DNA from: Petrosia ficiformis
Lineage: Eukaryota > Porifera > Demospongiae > Haplosclerida > Petrosiidae
NCBI GenBank assembly: GCA_947044365.1
Contig: OX345638.1
Coordinates: 6,209,201 to 6,273,200, forward strand
Length of the DNA: 64,000 nt
Direction: 5' to 3'
The number at the start of each line of letters is the position of its first letter. Position 1 is the stretch's first letter. This document shows, one piece after another, positions 1-11,000 of this stretch. The position numbers and the translations under genes are program-made. The notes beneath the pieces are model-generated. The model was not told the origin of the DNA and searched no databases. It saw only the letters and a program-made list of their open reading frames with translations.

Positions 1-150
1 AATAGGCTATAAATAGTAACATTGTACAATATGCTATAAATAGTAACTTCATACAATAGGCTATAAATAGTAGCACTACACAATTGGCTATAAATAGCAA
101 CGTTATACAATAGACTATAAATAATAGCACTACACAATTTGTATAACATT
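1..150. repeat. Degenerate tandem repeat, about 30-bp unit
   Basis: About five copies of a unit built around ggctataaatagtaac are laid head to tail, with drift between copies. The following 60 bases contain the same motif inverted (ttatttatagcctatt), so the block can fold back on itself. It lies in the DKC1 intron at the left edge of the window. No coding potential is seen. Confidence 0.75.
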
Positions 151-333
151 ATTATTTATAGCCTATTAATAATTATAATTATTATATAATGTTACTATTT
201 ATATAGTATACTGTTCTAGTGTATAATAGTGTTACTATTTATGTTTTATTATCTGATGTTAGCTTGATGCACCTTCTATTTATACACACACACACACAAA
301 CATTTATATACATGTATATACATACATATGAAG

Positions 334-3300
334 GTAAATGCTGTTTGTTATGGTGCTAAGATTCTAATTCCTGGTGTTTTAAGATTTGATGAGGGTATTG
401 ATCCAGGAATGGATATTGTTATAATGACAGCAAAAGGAGAGGCAGTAGCTCTAGGTAAGAGAGAGATTAATATTTACTAAACATGGTGAAAGGTTTCTCA
501 TTAAAAATATAATATTTTACTATATACTGTGTGTAGTATCATTATTATTTTCTATGCTGGACATATCAACAAATTTTAGTATACTTAGAATCGATAATGG
601 ATATCAAATTTATTGATACTCCTTTATTTTACTCCTTCACCTTCTCCTTGTCTCTTTTTCATCCTCCTACCCACTTCCTCCTTCTCCTCCTCCTCCTCCT
701 CCTCCTCCTTCTCCTCCTCTTTTTCTTCTCCTCCTCCACTTCTCCTCCTCCTCCTCCTCCTCCTCCTCCTCCTCCTCCTCCTCCTCCTCCTTTCTTCACT
801 TCAGCTATTGCTATCATGTCAACAGCTGAGATGGTAACTTGTGATCATGGATTCTGTGCTAAGATTAAAAGAGTTATTATGAGTAGAGATGTGTATCCTC
901 GTAAATGGGGTCTAGGTCCAAAGGTAAATGAATCCAAAAATTAACTTAAATAGGTTTTTTTTTCAAGGAGGCAGTGTGGCATAGTGGTTAGAGCTTGAGC
1001 CTTCTGATCAATTGCTCTTTGACCTTCCCATGTTTATTCTTTGTTCTTTTGTCACTTTCTCCTTTTCTCATTTGCAGGCTCTTCGGAAAAAGCAATTAAT
1101 AGTTGATGGTAAACTAGGAAAGTATGGTAAGATACTGGAGACCACCCCCCTTGAGATACGAAAAGAATTTGGAAAGTAAGATGAGATATAATTATGTGTT
1201 GGAAAGGAGCAACTTTTTAGTCTGTCTATAATAATCAATAATTTACTTCATCAAACAATGTTTACCATAGCAACGACTAATCAATACATTTTCAATTAGA
1301 CATTGAAATCGCACACTATGATAATATTTTCCAGTATTTTACCTGAGTCACATACCCAGAAGGTTTATTGCACAGAAAATCACCTGACCAGAAATCATTG
1401 AATACAGCATTGCCATTCATCCTTAAGACTTATTGCAAAGCTGTATCCAACTCGTGATATATTATTATATGTATTAATATGTGGCCCAATTTGTGAGAAC
1501 CTTACTTGTAGCACTGAATAGATACTTACCTTGCCTTTCAGCCATTTTGTTGTATCACATGTACAAAGAGCATTAACTGGTTTTCCTTGATACCAAATTT
1601 CATTGGCTTCTTGTTCAAAATGGCCGAATAGTAAGTATTTAAAAATAAACACTATGTGAGACAAGTGTGGTTTTCACAAATTATTTCAAAGGCATGATCT
1701 AAGTTGGTTAATAACAGTTAAATACTGTTAATGACATATACAGTGCATGTGTGATACAACTAGCCAGCTAGTGAAGATAACAGATTTTAATTGTTTCTAT
1801 AAGGAAGCTATTTATAAAGGCTTTAGAAATCCATACAAAGTGTAGAAACTTACACCACAATCACTGGATGTACATGTATCTGTAACAAAAAGTAGTACTT
1901 ATAGTATATGACAATGATCACCAATATTAGTTAATGTTATATAATACTTATACTGATATACTAAAACTTATTATAGTAGACCTGTAGTTTAGCTAAAGTT
2001 ATGCGGTGTGGGTCCAATGAACTCTTAACTAACTCCATTGCAACTCACTCATTGAGACACTTCATGTTACTTACACCTCAATCACTGTATCTGTTAAGAT
2101 GAACAACTTTATGTACATGTACAGCAGAGCTGGGCGATATACCGATATTTGTAGTTATTCACGATATTATATAAATATCACTACTCACTCGTTGCAAAAT
2201 TTGCAATACCGGTATATCGAAATACCGATATTTCGAATATGGTTCCATGCATTTACGGTATTTCATTACCGTGCAGCGCATGCTCGTTATCGTGTGATAA
2301 TCGTGGTCGAGAAGATGAGTGAAGAGCAGGACTTGGTGTCGAAGCGAAATACAACTTCAGCCGTATGGCAGTACTTCGGTTTCATTCCTGACGAAGAAGG
2401 ACACCCTAAAGATGATGATAAGCCAGTATGTAAGCTGTGTAGAAAGACTGTTAAGTAGAGGTGGCAATACTTCGAACTTGTTAGCTCACATTCGAGTAAA
2501 TCACCCAAAACAACACCTAGAACTTAGAAAGACAAAGGAAACCAAAGGAAAGAAGCAGCAAGAGACAGGTAAAACTATCACCATCATTGAATCAATGAAT
2601 AAGTCCGTGCTTTACGCAAGACACAGTAAAAAGTGGCAACAAATTACTGATTCTGTAGCGTTCAGTCTAGCAAAAGATTCTTTACCTTTGTATACAGTAG
2701 AGAAGCCTGGGTTTAGAAAGATGTTGCATACTCTTGACCCTAGGTATGAGCTTCCAAGTCGTAAGTACTTCTCTAATGTCGCTATACCAAAGATGTACGA
2801 AGAGTTAAAGGAGAATGTAGCGAAGGAGTTAGTAGATGTGGAGTATTTTTCGGCAACTTCTGATCTTTGGTCTAGTACAAATATGGAACCATACCTGAGC
2901 TTTACAGTGCACTTCATCTCAAATGATTGGGAAATCCACAATCGATGTCTTCAGACCCTCTTCTGTCCTAGTGATCACACTGCTGAAAATCTAGCTGAAG
3001 TTTTAAAAGAATCACTTCAAACATGGAGTCTGGAACAAGACCGGCTGTCCTGCATTTTAAGTGACAATGGCACTAATTTTACAAAAGCTATCAGAGATTT
3101 GGGTTGGCCCCATCTATCCTGCTTTTCACATAACCTACATTTAGCTGTAACAAGTGCTACTAGGGATGATCGACAAGTATCACGGGCTCTTGGTCTTTGC
3201 AGGAAACTAGTGGGAACATTTTCCCATAGTTGGAAAAAAAGAAGAGACCTCAGTAAGGCTCAAGTGGATTTTGATCTACCACTCTGTTAAGAGTTCATTT

Positions 3301-5946
3301 CACCACCTCTTTTCAGGATTGTGATACACGATGGGGATCACAACAGAGAATGATCCATCGAATCCTTGAACAAGAAAATGCTATTCGCCAAGTCCTCGGT
3401 GCTGACCGCAAAACAACACATCTTATACCTACATGGCAAGATACAGATGTTTTGGAATCTCTTGACAAGGCCCTTTCTCCAGTTGCTGAATTCACGAACA
3501 TTATGTCAATAGAACATCATGTGACAGTATCATCACTGAGGCCACTGCTTCGTCACCTGGAGACAGAAGTCCTGCTACAAAAAGAGGATGATACTCAGCT
3601 GACAGCTAACATAAAGAAGCACATACTTATGTCACTCCAGAGACGCTATGATGACGAGGATGTTAGTGAACTAATAGACAAGGCTGGATTTTTAGATCCT
3701 AGTTTTCGACTTGAGTATGTGTCAGAAGAAAATAGACCGTTAATTAAGGACTGCATTGCACAAGAAGCAACCAAGATTCTAGAAGCAGATGATACAGGTG
3801 ATATACATGTACCAACACAAAGCCCAGATATTCCCCCTCCTGCAAAGAAAAGTAAACTAGGATCCATTCTAAAAAAAAAAAAAAAGAAACAAATAAGTAC
3901 CGTGCACTTTCTACCGAAGAGAAAGTTGAGAAGGAGATAGATGAATACCTCCAATGTCCACAACTAGATACCGAGGCTGATCCCCTACAATGGTGGAAAC
4001 AATATGGTCCAATATATTCAACACTTTCTAAGCTTGCACAAAAGTATTTTTGGATTTGTGCGACTAGTGAAGCTTCTGAGAGGTTATTCAGTGTTGCAGG
4101 GAATATAGTGACTTCAAAGCGAACTTGTCTGAAACCTGACAAAGTCAACATGCTAACTTCCTTAGCTAAAAATCTTTAGGACATTAACTGTACATTAATA
4201 AAAACAACAACACTAACAATCATTATATATCACTCATTTGCATTTACACTAACATTCATTATTTATTCTTATTAATTCACTCAAAACATTTAATTTGATT
4301 AAGCATTTTGAGATTATTATTATTAGCAATTATTAATTTTAGCAGGTTGTGACTGTTGTATGGATATAATAATCACATGAAAGATATCGTGATATCTACC
4401 CATATCGTGATATTTTGCAGGCTAAATATTGGCATTAAACATATGCAATATCACCCAGCCCTGATGTACAGTATATAAATCAGTAAAGAGTCACTGTATT
4501 GTACAGTAATTACTCAGGAGTTTCATTTTCAGACTAAAACGTAATCATAATAATGAGACCGTACATACTGTACTGATAGTACAACTAATTTACTATAATT
4601 ATGGTGAATTTCTATTGACATGCGAACACTATATTACAGATGTGAGAAAGATTCTCCAGAAATGCCTGTAAAGTCTCCTAAAGCTAAAGATGAGACAGAA
4701 GTAGGTGTGGCCAAGAAAGAAAAAAAGGTGAAAAAGAAAATTCAAAGAGAACCAGAGAGCTCTGGAGGATCAGAACAGGTATGAGGACATTGTCATGTGA
4801 CTTACGATATCAGTCATGTGACTGATACTAGCAAGGCAATTCACATTGTAAATGTTAGCTATTATGCTGGTTTGTACAGGAAGCCAAACTTTTACATACA
4901 GTTATATTCATTTTGTATAGGGCTGGGACAAAGGCTGGAAAACAGCCTTCGAAGCTTCGTCAGCAAAAATGAACAAAGGTTTGCACGCATTTTTATCAAT
5001 GTTGCTCTTACCTTGATTGGCTATAGAAAGCTTCCAAAACTTTATACTAGTACTAGTACTAGTGTTGTTCCTGTCACTGTTTCTATCCAGATTAGGCATC
5101 ATTTGACTGAGAAATAAGACAAAACAGGCAGCAACTGAGCCTCAACATTCCTGGAACACACTCACACTGTTAACCACACGTTTAGACTGTAGAAGTGCAC
5201 ATGTGCAAACATTAAAATGGGCATGGCAGTGAAACTTAGAAGGTAAAAATTTAGCTTCGAATGTGCAGCAAATGAACAAAGGTTCGAACCTTCGAACCTT
5301 TTTCCCAGCCGTAATTTAGTATAACAATTTTGTTAGCTTACATGTATATGAAATGATGTAACATCACCACGAGTGCATTCATTCATACATTGGATTCATT
5401 TATCATTATTTCTCTACAGGAAGAATGTACAGAAGAATCTAAAACGTATGTTAATAGAGTTACTGTATGGTGACTTCCTATTGACATGTGAACACTATAT
5501 TACAGATGTGAGGAGGGTTCTCCTGTAAAATCTCCTAAAGTTAAAGTTGATACAGAAGTAGATGTGGCCAAGAAAGAAAAAAAGCTGAAAAAGAAAACTA
5601 AAAGAGAACGAGAGACCTCTGGAGGATCAGAACAGGTATGGAGATATTGTCATGTGACTGATACTAGCAAGGTAATTCCCTCTTTGTACAAACCAAAAAA
5701 AACTTAATATGGAATTATTTGTTGTATAACAATTTTTCAAAGCAAGTGTTTAAATGAGATCACTGCATTGTGATGAAGTACTGTTTTACCAGAGTTTATA
5801 AATAGCTTTTGTGAATATTAATTTTAATTGTTTGTACATTGTCATTCATTCATTCATTCATTATTTCTCTTCAGGAAGAATGTAGTGAAGAGTCTAAACA
5901 GCACAAAAAGAAGAAAAAGAAACACAAGAAAGATGATGATGATTAA
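334..5946 (+). CDS. DKC1: Dyskerin (H/ACA snoRNP pseudouridine synthase), C-terminal exons only
   Basis: Dyskerin is the catalytic subunit of H/ACA ribonucleoproteins, which pseudouridylate rRNA and snRNA and stabilise telomerase RNA in the nucleolus. The window holds only the end of the gene. Exons read as 334-454, 805-923, 1078-1175, 4640-4778, 5420-5445, 5506-5635 and 5875-5946, all with GT-AG borders and matching phases. The first two encode most of the PUA domain, with [18 protein letters not shown] and later [20 protein letters not shown], which closely match animal dyskerin. Exon 1078-1175 gives the conserved [18 protein letters not shown] stretch. The last four exons encode a Lys/Glu-rich tail like the KKE tail of other dyskerins, ending in KKHKKDDDD and TAA. 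The catalytic TruB domain must lie to the left of the window. Family assignment is secure; the tail exons are inferred from splice sites and composition. Confidence 0.93.
660..793 (+). repeat. Long CTC/TCC polypyrimidine microsatellite
   Basis: An almost uninterrupted run of ctc and ttc triplets ends about 12 bases before the acceptor of the DKC1 exon at 805. It forms an exaggerated polypyrimidine tract and produces Leu-, Ser- and Pro-rich shadow reading frames that are not genes. Confidence 0.9.
966..1000 (+). repeat. tRNA-like head of a SINE
   Basis: The stretch gcagtgtggcatagtggtt contains a match to the RNA polymerase III A box (TGGCATAGTGG) typical of tRNA-derived SINEs. No B box or cloverleaf follows, so this is a fragment and not a functional tRNA gene. 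It lies in a DKC1 intron. Confidence 0.4.
2117..4471 (+). mobile_element. Complete hAT DNA transposon with 8-bp target duplication
   Basis: The element spans 2125-4463. Its ends are inverted repeats: cagagctgggcgatat on the left, and the reverse complement of the right end reads cagggctgggtgatat. They are flanked by identical 8-bp duplications, atgtacag at 2117-2124 and 4464-4471. The 8-bp duplication, CAGRG ends and a BED-finger transposase place it in the hAT superfamily. It sits in the DKC1 intron 1176-4639 in the same orientation as the host gene, so it is tolerated as intronic sequence. The perfect duplication argues for a fairly recent insertion, although the transposase is already broken. 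Confidence 0.93.
2315..4179 (+). pseudogene. hAT transposase (BED finger, ZBED-like), frame-broken
   Basis: The transposase starts at ATG 2315 with a BED-type zinc finger: CKLCRKTV, then about 20 residues later HIRVNH. An RNase-H-like catalytic core follows, with [18 protein letters not shown] and [10 protein letters not shown], then [12 protein letters not shown] in the central part. The C-terminal hAT dimerisation region reads [13 protein letters not shown] and ends at TAG 4177-4179. The reading frame shifts at about 2450 inside the BED finger, again near 3285-3320, and at the A-run 3871-3885, so no full protein can be made. Intact length would be about 600 residues, normal for ZBED-type hATs. 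The remaining similarity is clear along the whole length, so it is a young relic. Confidence 0.9.
4600..5680 (+). repeat. DKC1: Tandem duplication of a DKC1 tail exon block with flanking intron
   Basis: Exons 4640-4778 and 5506-5635 are near copies (both contain VAKKEKK and end SGGSEQ), and so are the small exons 5420-5445 (EECTEESK) and the start of 5875-5946 (EECSEESK). The intron sequence before each acceptor (attgacatg, then gaacactatattacag) and after each donor (cattgtcatgtgact, then gatactagcaagg) is also shared. A genomic segment of several hundred bases was therefore duplicated, adding one more repeat to the basic tail of the protein. Confidence 0.85.
4919..5312. mobile_element. hAT-type MITE inside one duplicated DKC1 intron
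   Basis: The left end reads agggctgggacaaaggctgg and the right end, reverse-complemented, begins cggctgggaaaaaggttcg; subterminal ttcgaa and ttcgaacc motifs are repeated. The ends resemble hAT termini (CAGGGCTGGG). No coding sequence is present. The equivalent intron of the second copy (5636-5874) lacks it. Exact borders and target duplication are not clear. Confidence 0.5.
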
Positions 5947-6458
5947 AAGTCTTATCTTTAAACACTTTGTTATCATCTCTTGTTTTTTGTTTTTCAATAT
6001 TTTTGTTGGAATTTTCGATTGTCTTATGTAACAAATTTTGAATTTCCACAGGTTGGAGCTTCTGGTGTGAGAATAATTATAGTGAGAGATGTTACGTGAC
6101 GTTTAAGCTGGACCTTTATGCAAGCAAATTAAAAATTGTTTTTAAAAATCCAAATTCTTTTCCATCTACTGTGTGTATGCAGTCAGAGTACACAATACAG
6201 TTGAATGTCTTGGTAGTCACTTGTATGGGGTACCTACTAGATGTGTATATACCTAAATTATGGCAGTTGTCACAGAAAATCTAATCCCCACTCATTTTTG
6301 ATCTGGCCAGGGTGAATTTGCTAGCAGGCCTATCTTGTACACTTCTCCACAAGCATAATAATTGAATAATTATTGTTATAAAAGTTGAAGAACTAATGCA
6401 GAAACTTTGCAAAAATATGTGTGTGCATGCATATATCTAATCTTACTACAACAGTATA
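5947..6458. other. Intergenic gap between convergent genes
   Basis: This 0.5-kb gap separates the stop of DKC1 (plus strand) from the stop of the ZU5/Death gene (minus strand). I see only AT-rich sequence with short open frames that lack family features. It must hold both 3' ends, but no confident polyadenylation site could be chosen. Confidence 0.6.
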
Positions 6459-8077
6459 TTAATTAATGTCTTCACATCTCTTCAGCACTTTCTTATCATC
6501 ATCCCTCGAATCTTCAAAATAAACAGAATATTCTCTAGCTAACGCCTTAGCCTTTGCACACTTCCTCAACAACGCAAAAGAGCGAATAAATTCTTTCCAA
6601 GTCCGATGCTCCTTTTTCTGTTTCCATTTCGTAAGTATTGCTATTTTTTGGTTCTCTAAATTTTCAGGATTATCTTTGTCAATCTCATCACAATCTCCTA
6701 AACTAAGTTTAAGATGTACACAGAATGATTGCACATGTTGTATATCATGTAAATGAACCAGTAAATCTTCATCAGATAGATATAAGCCTGTAAAAATTAA
6801 TTATATTAAAGTATAGGAAAAATTATTAGTCATTTTATACACCAATATTATAATAATTGATCAATATTAGTGATTATTTCATTATTTAATTCTCACATCC
6901 TGTTTTATCATCTATTGTAGGTTTTATCACATTATCAGTTTCTTTATTTTCATTTGATTCAATGTCTACAGAGAATAAGAGTAATGTATAATAATGTTTA
7001 CATCTCAAAATCTGGAACACATTCTCACATAGCCAGATCCAACTGAGGAATCTGGAGACAAACTATATATACTGCACACTTCAAATTCACCTTCTGAAAG
7101 TAACAATACTGAGAATTCATTGTCACCAAACTCACTATCAGCTCCTACCAACTTGAATTCAAAGTTGTCAAAACTAGGAGATAAATGAGATAACCAAACA
7201 AATTCGTAAATCGTGTGCGGAATATAGGAATTATTCTTTGGATGGTAGCATTCTATCACTGTCTTTTCAATCTAATAACAAAATATAAACTTCAATTGAA
7301 TTGTAACAGAAACAAATATGTACCTGAGGTGAACGAACTTCCAGGACTCTCCAAGAACCGATGAAATAGCTTTTTGGTACTATTTGCAGATATGTTGCAT
7401 TTTCCTGGAGTTGTAATAGGAAATCTTCATCTAGATAATAGTCCTTGTATTGCTGCTGAACATGCTAATGTGAAAAGAATTGTGGTTTTAAAAACAAAAA
7501 ATTGTTGAACACAATATCAGAACAACCTTGATAAAAGTGGGTTCATTCTTTGTTATTGTGAAAACCATATCCCATACTCCACCTGATTTAAATAATGATT
7601 TGTACAACACCTGAGAAAGGTATTGTTGATTGGGAGGTATGATTGCTCCAGTTGCAAAGCAGCTGAAGTGATGTACATCAATGGAAGCTGAATTGTGAAA
7701 TGTTAAGAAAGTACCACCTTCCATTTCTTTAAACTGATATGGTGGACCACTGGAACAGTCGGCAGTATAAAATCTGAAATAAGAGGCTTCATCTTCTGAC
7801 TTGATAATGGCGGCATGAGGAAGATGGAGAGTAACATTCTTTTTGAACTGTTCAGAGCTGCTAATTTGGTATATACCACTCACAAGATAACAATCTGGAG
7901 GTAGCATAAAATCACCAGCAATGATAGCCTTTACATGTAGTTCTGTTCTATGTCCAGCTGGTAGAGATCCTTCTGGTACTTCTATACGTAAACCAAATTG
8001 AACCCAATCCAAGGTAAATGGTCTGTTGTCTCCAGTGACTGCAAAATGTTTCTCACTGATCACCTGCATACCATCAT
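6459..8077 (-). CDS. ZU5 - linker - Death cassette (3' exons of the preceding gene)
   Basis: Exon 8077-7527 encodes a ZU5 domain: TLDWVQFGLRIEVPEGSLP at its start, then CYLVSGIYQISS and YQFKEMEGGTF, the order seen in ankyrin, ZO-1 and UNC5. Exons 7464-7324 and 7271-7091 encode a beta-rich region (YLDEDFLLQLQE, FEFKLVGADSEF) where UNC5 and ankyrins have the UPA domain; I cannot confirm that identity. A 69-nt acidic linker exon 6965-6897 follows. Exon 6787-6459 encodes a C-terminal Death domain (LLVHLHDIQHVQSF, LGDCDEID, ILTKWKQK) and stops at TAA 6461-6459. ZU5-Death proteins act at the cytoplasmic face of the membrane in cell-death or NF-kB-type signalling; here that is inference. Confidence 0.85.
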
Positions 8078-11000
8078 CTTGAAAATGGCAATGATAATAA
8101 TAGTAATAATAATTATTACTAAATCTTTTCACTAAAGAGGCAAAGTTTCAAGCAATATGAAGCATGTTTACCAAATATTCTTAATTACAAAACACTGTTG
8201 GAAAATTAAAAATCTGTACTGTAATTATGATAATAATAATAATAGTGAAAAGAGATGAGATCCAGTGAATGAGCAGGTAGATATATTATAGAGAAAAAAA
8301 AACAGGACAGTTGTTCAGGCATATAAAAACATTAAAATTGAAGTAACTGTCCAAAAGTGTTCGTAAATTTATAGTATTCGGTAAACAAATGATGCAAATA
8401 GCTAAAGAGTTCACAATAAATTGTATACTGGAAGTGAAATTGTGTATCATTAATTTAAAGACTGCAACACATTCCATTGACTAAGGTGAAAAGGTCTACT
8501 ATACATATAACTATAGATTGGGATAATATCATGCTGATCTATGCACCTAGGCTACTGTAGTCTGTAGGTACATGTACTTCAAAGAAAGCTAAAGTTGTGG
8601 CAACTGTAAGGTAAAGATAAACTAATTATTAATTCAACATCCATTATATTCAAATGATTCAAAAGTAACACAGCAATGATTATGTACCTGAATCTATCCA
8701 ATACCAGTTAGTGAATGAGAACAATCCAATAGTCATTGAAAACAAAATCATTAAGGTAACAGCCGTCACAAGCAAAGCCTTATGACCTACATGATTGTAA
8801 TTACCATTTTTTATGTATGGCATTCAATTTAATTTCACATAAGAGCCAATCAACCCAAAAATCATAGGGCGGGAGTTTATAACTCCTACGAATGATGAAA
8901 CTGCATAAACAATTCTTAAAACAGTTATTATTAAATTCTGTTGGCCATCACTAATTGTAATAGTGTAGTCTAGTGCAGTAACTCCAAGTGGAAACTTTGA
9001 TTGACTGAGTTACCCAGTTCATGAGTTACAGTTCATTTCATAAGTTGATTTTCGTTGCTCAAATGACCTTTTCCAGTTTGAATGGCTAAAATCATCATGT
9101 CGTGATATATTTACTTATGTATTTTGTATGATAAAGAAGTAACTCAAGATTTGGAGTGATCGTGCCATCCAGCAATAGCTCTTAGATTTGATCATGCAAT
9201 TGCAATCATTCACATGGAGTTACATACTACTACATTTTTTTATGAGCTCCTGGTATGTAAAAAAAAAATTAATTATAAAAATTCTAATAGATATTAATTG
9301 AAAATTTATGCCATTTCTATGATTGCTTTTGATGGTGGTTGATCATTATGTATTACAATACTTGATGATCAATAAAAAGAAATTCTTATTGCAGTATGCA
9401 GTGCTGCATTCAGAGAAGTTGCCAAGGGAGAGGGGGGGCAAAAGAGGTATTTGCCGAAACAATGTGGGGTCAAGCCCCATATCCATGTGTGCAGGCACAT
9501 GGCCAACTAGGGGCTGAAATCCATATCCATGTGTGCAGGCACATGGCCAACTAGGGGGGAAAACTCATATCCATGTGTGCCGGCACATGGCCAACTAGGG
9601 GGTGAAACCCATATTCATGTGTGCAGGCACATGGCCAACTAGGGGGTGAAACCCATATTCATGTGTGCAGGCACATGGCCAACTAAGGGGGTGTGGGGCA
9701 TGCTTCCCTGGGAAAGGTTTAGACTCTCTGAGATCACTTCTGGTGCATTTTCAGACAAATATAAGATGGGCAGCAGACATGACAAGTCATTACAGCATCC
9801 TCCCACCTAATTAAGGGCAATGAGAATCTGTGTTATGAACAACTGACAAGATAAGGCATATGAGTTCTTTCTACAGAAATGGCAATTAGATATTGAGAAT
9901 TCAAAGTCAAAGAATCCGAATGCTAAAAATAAATTAAAACTCTTTCATTGTGGAGCCATATTTTGACGTTATCTTAATGTTGAATTATTTTACTATCTGT
10001 GCTTTCACAGATAGTCTGCTACCTAAAACGTAAGTTAGAACCTTGAAGTGAAAAAATATACATGCACAATATTATTATTAATGAGGTGTAAGTATGATGT
10101 ATTATAATTACCTAAATGTCTCCAGAACAGGCCAACGAGTAAGATCAATCCAACACTCCATAAAGAATGTACCCACCATTCTATATAAGTGTACACTAAT
10201 TATAATTACTATATATTTAATGCACACACATAGATATATGGAATGAAATATTATTATATATTATACTATATATATATATATAATTATGTCATACTGTGAA
10301 AGGCAATGAAACCAACCAATCAGATCCATTTATGGAGCTATCATTATGCAACCAACAATGTTATCTGATTGGCTGAAGCTTTAAAATAAACGATGATTAG
10401 AAAAACAATAAGGTTGTTGGTTGTTAGACATGAAAAAGTTATCAGCATAGAATGGCTAATGGTCACTACAACGTAATCATAGGAAGGTTTTTTTCTCCAT
10501 AATTATAATATTATCTTGTTTAACCATACACCATTTATTCAAATTGTAATATCTATACTACTGAGATTTGCCTCATATGCTATGTAATAATACACTGCAA
10601 AAAAATGTTAAAACAACAAACTTATTGGTTAGTACAGTTGCAACGGAATAGTCCAAAATGGAACCTATATGGTGATGTACATTTACGTGTACATGTACTA
10701 ATTATAATCCAATAATTGAAATTCCAATTTCCTTATTCCTGTTTAATAGATATACAAAGAAGCAGAATACATATTTTAACTAAAATCCTTGTAGGTTTCT
10801 AAACCTTCTTTGTTCATTTAATATGAGATATTACATGTAGGTATGATAATTGATACATACATATATCTTTTATGTATTTTAATATAATTAGTACAAAGTA
10901 GCTATGGTATTAGATGCATGTATCCTGAACGACCAACTAATTGTTAAATCCTTGCAACTGCACTGACCAATACATTTGTTATTTCAACAATTCTATTTTT

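Noticed and set aside
597..944. 115-residue open frame starting MDIKF with Leu and Pro runs
   Set aside because: The runs come from the CTC microsatellite in a DKC1 intron. Only the last part (from 805) is a real exon, entered by splicing.
966..1000. Possible tRNA gene
   Set aside because: Only an A-box-like stretch is present; no B box, anticodon arm or acceptor pairing follows.
1395..1664. Minus-strand frame of 89 codons inside the DKC1 intron
   Set aside because: Composition and lack of any motif or splice context suggest chance.
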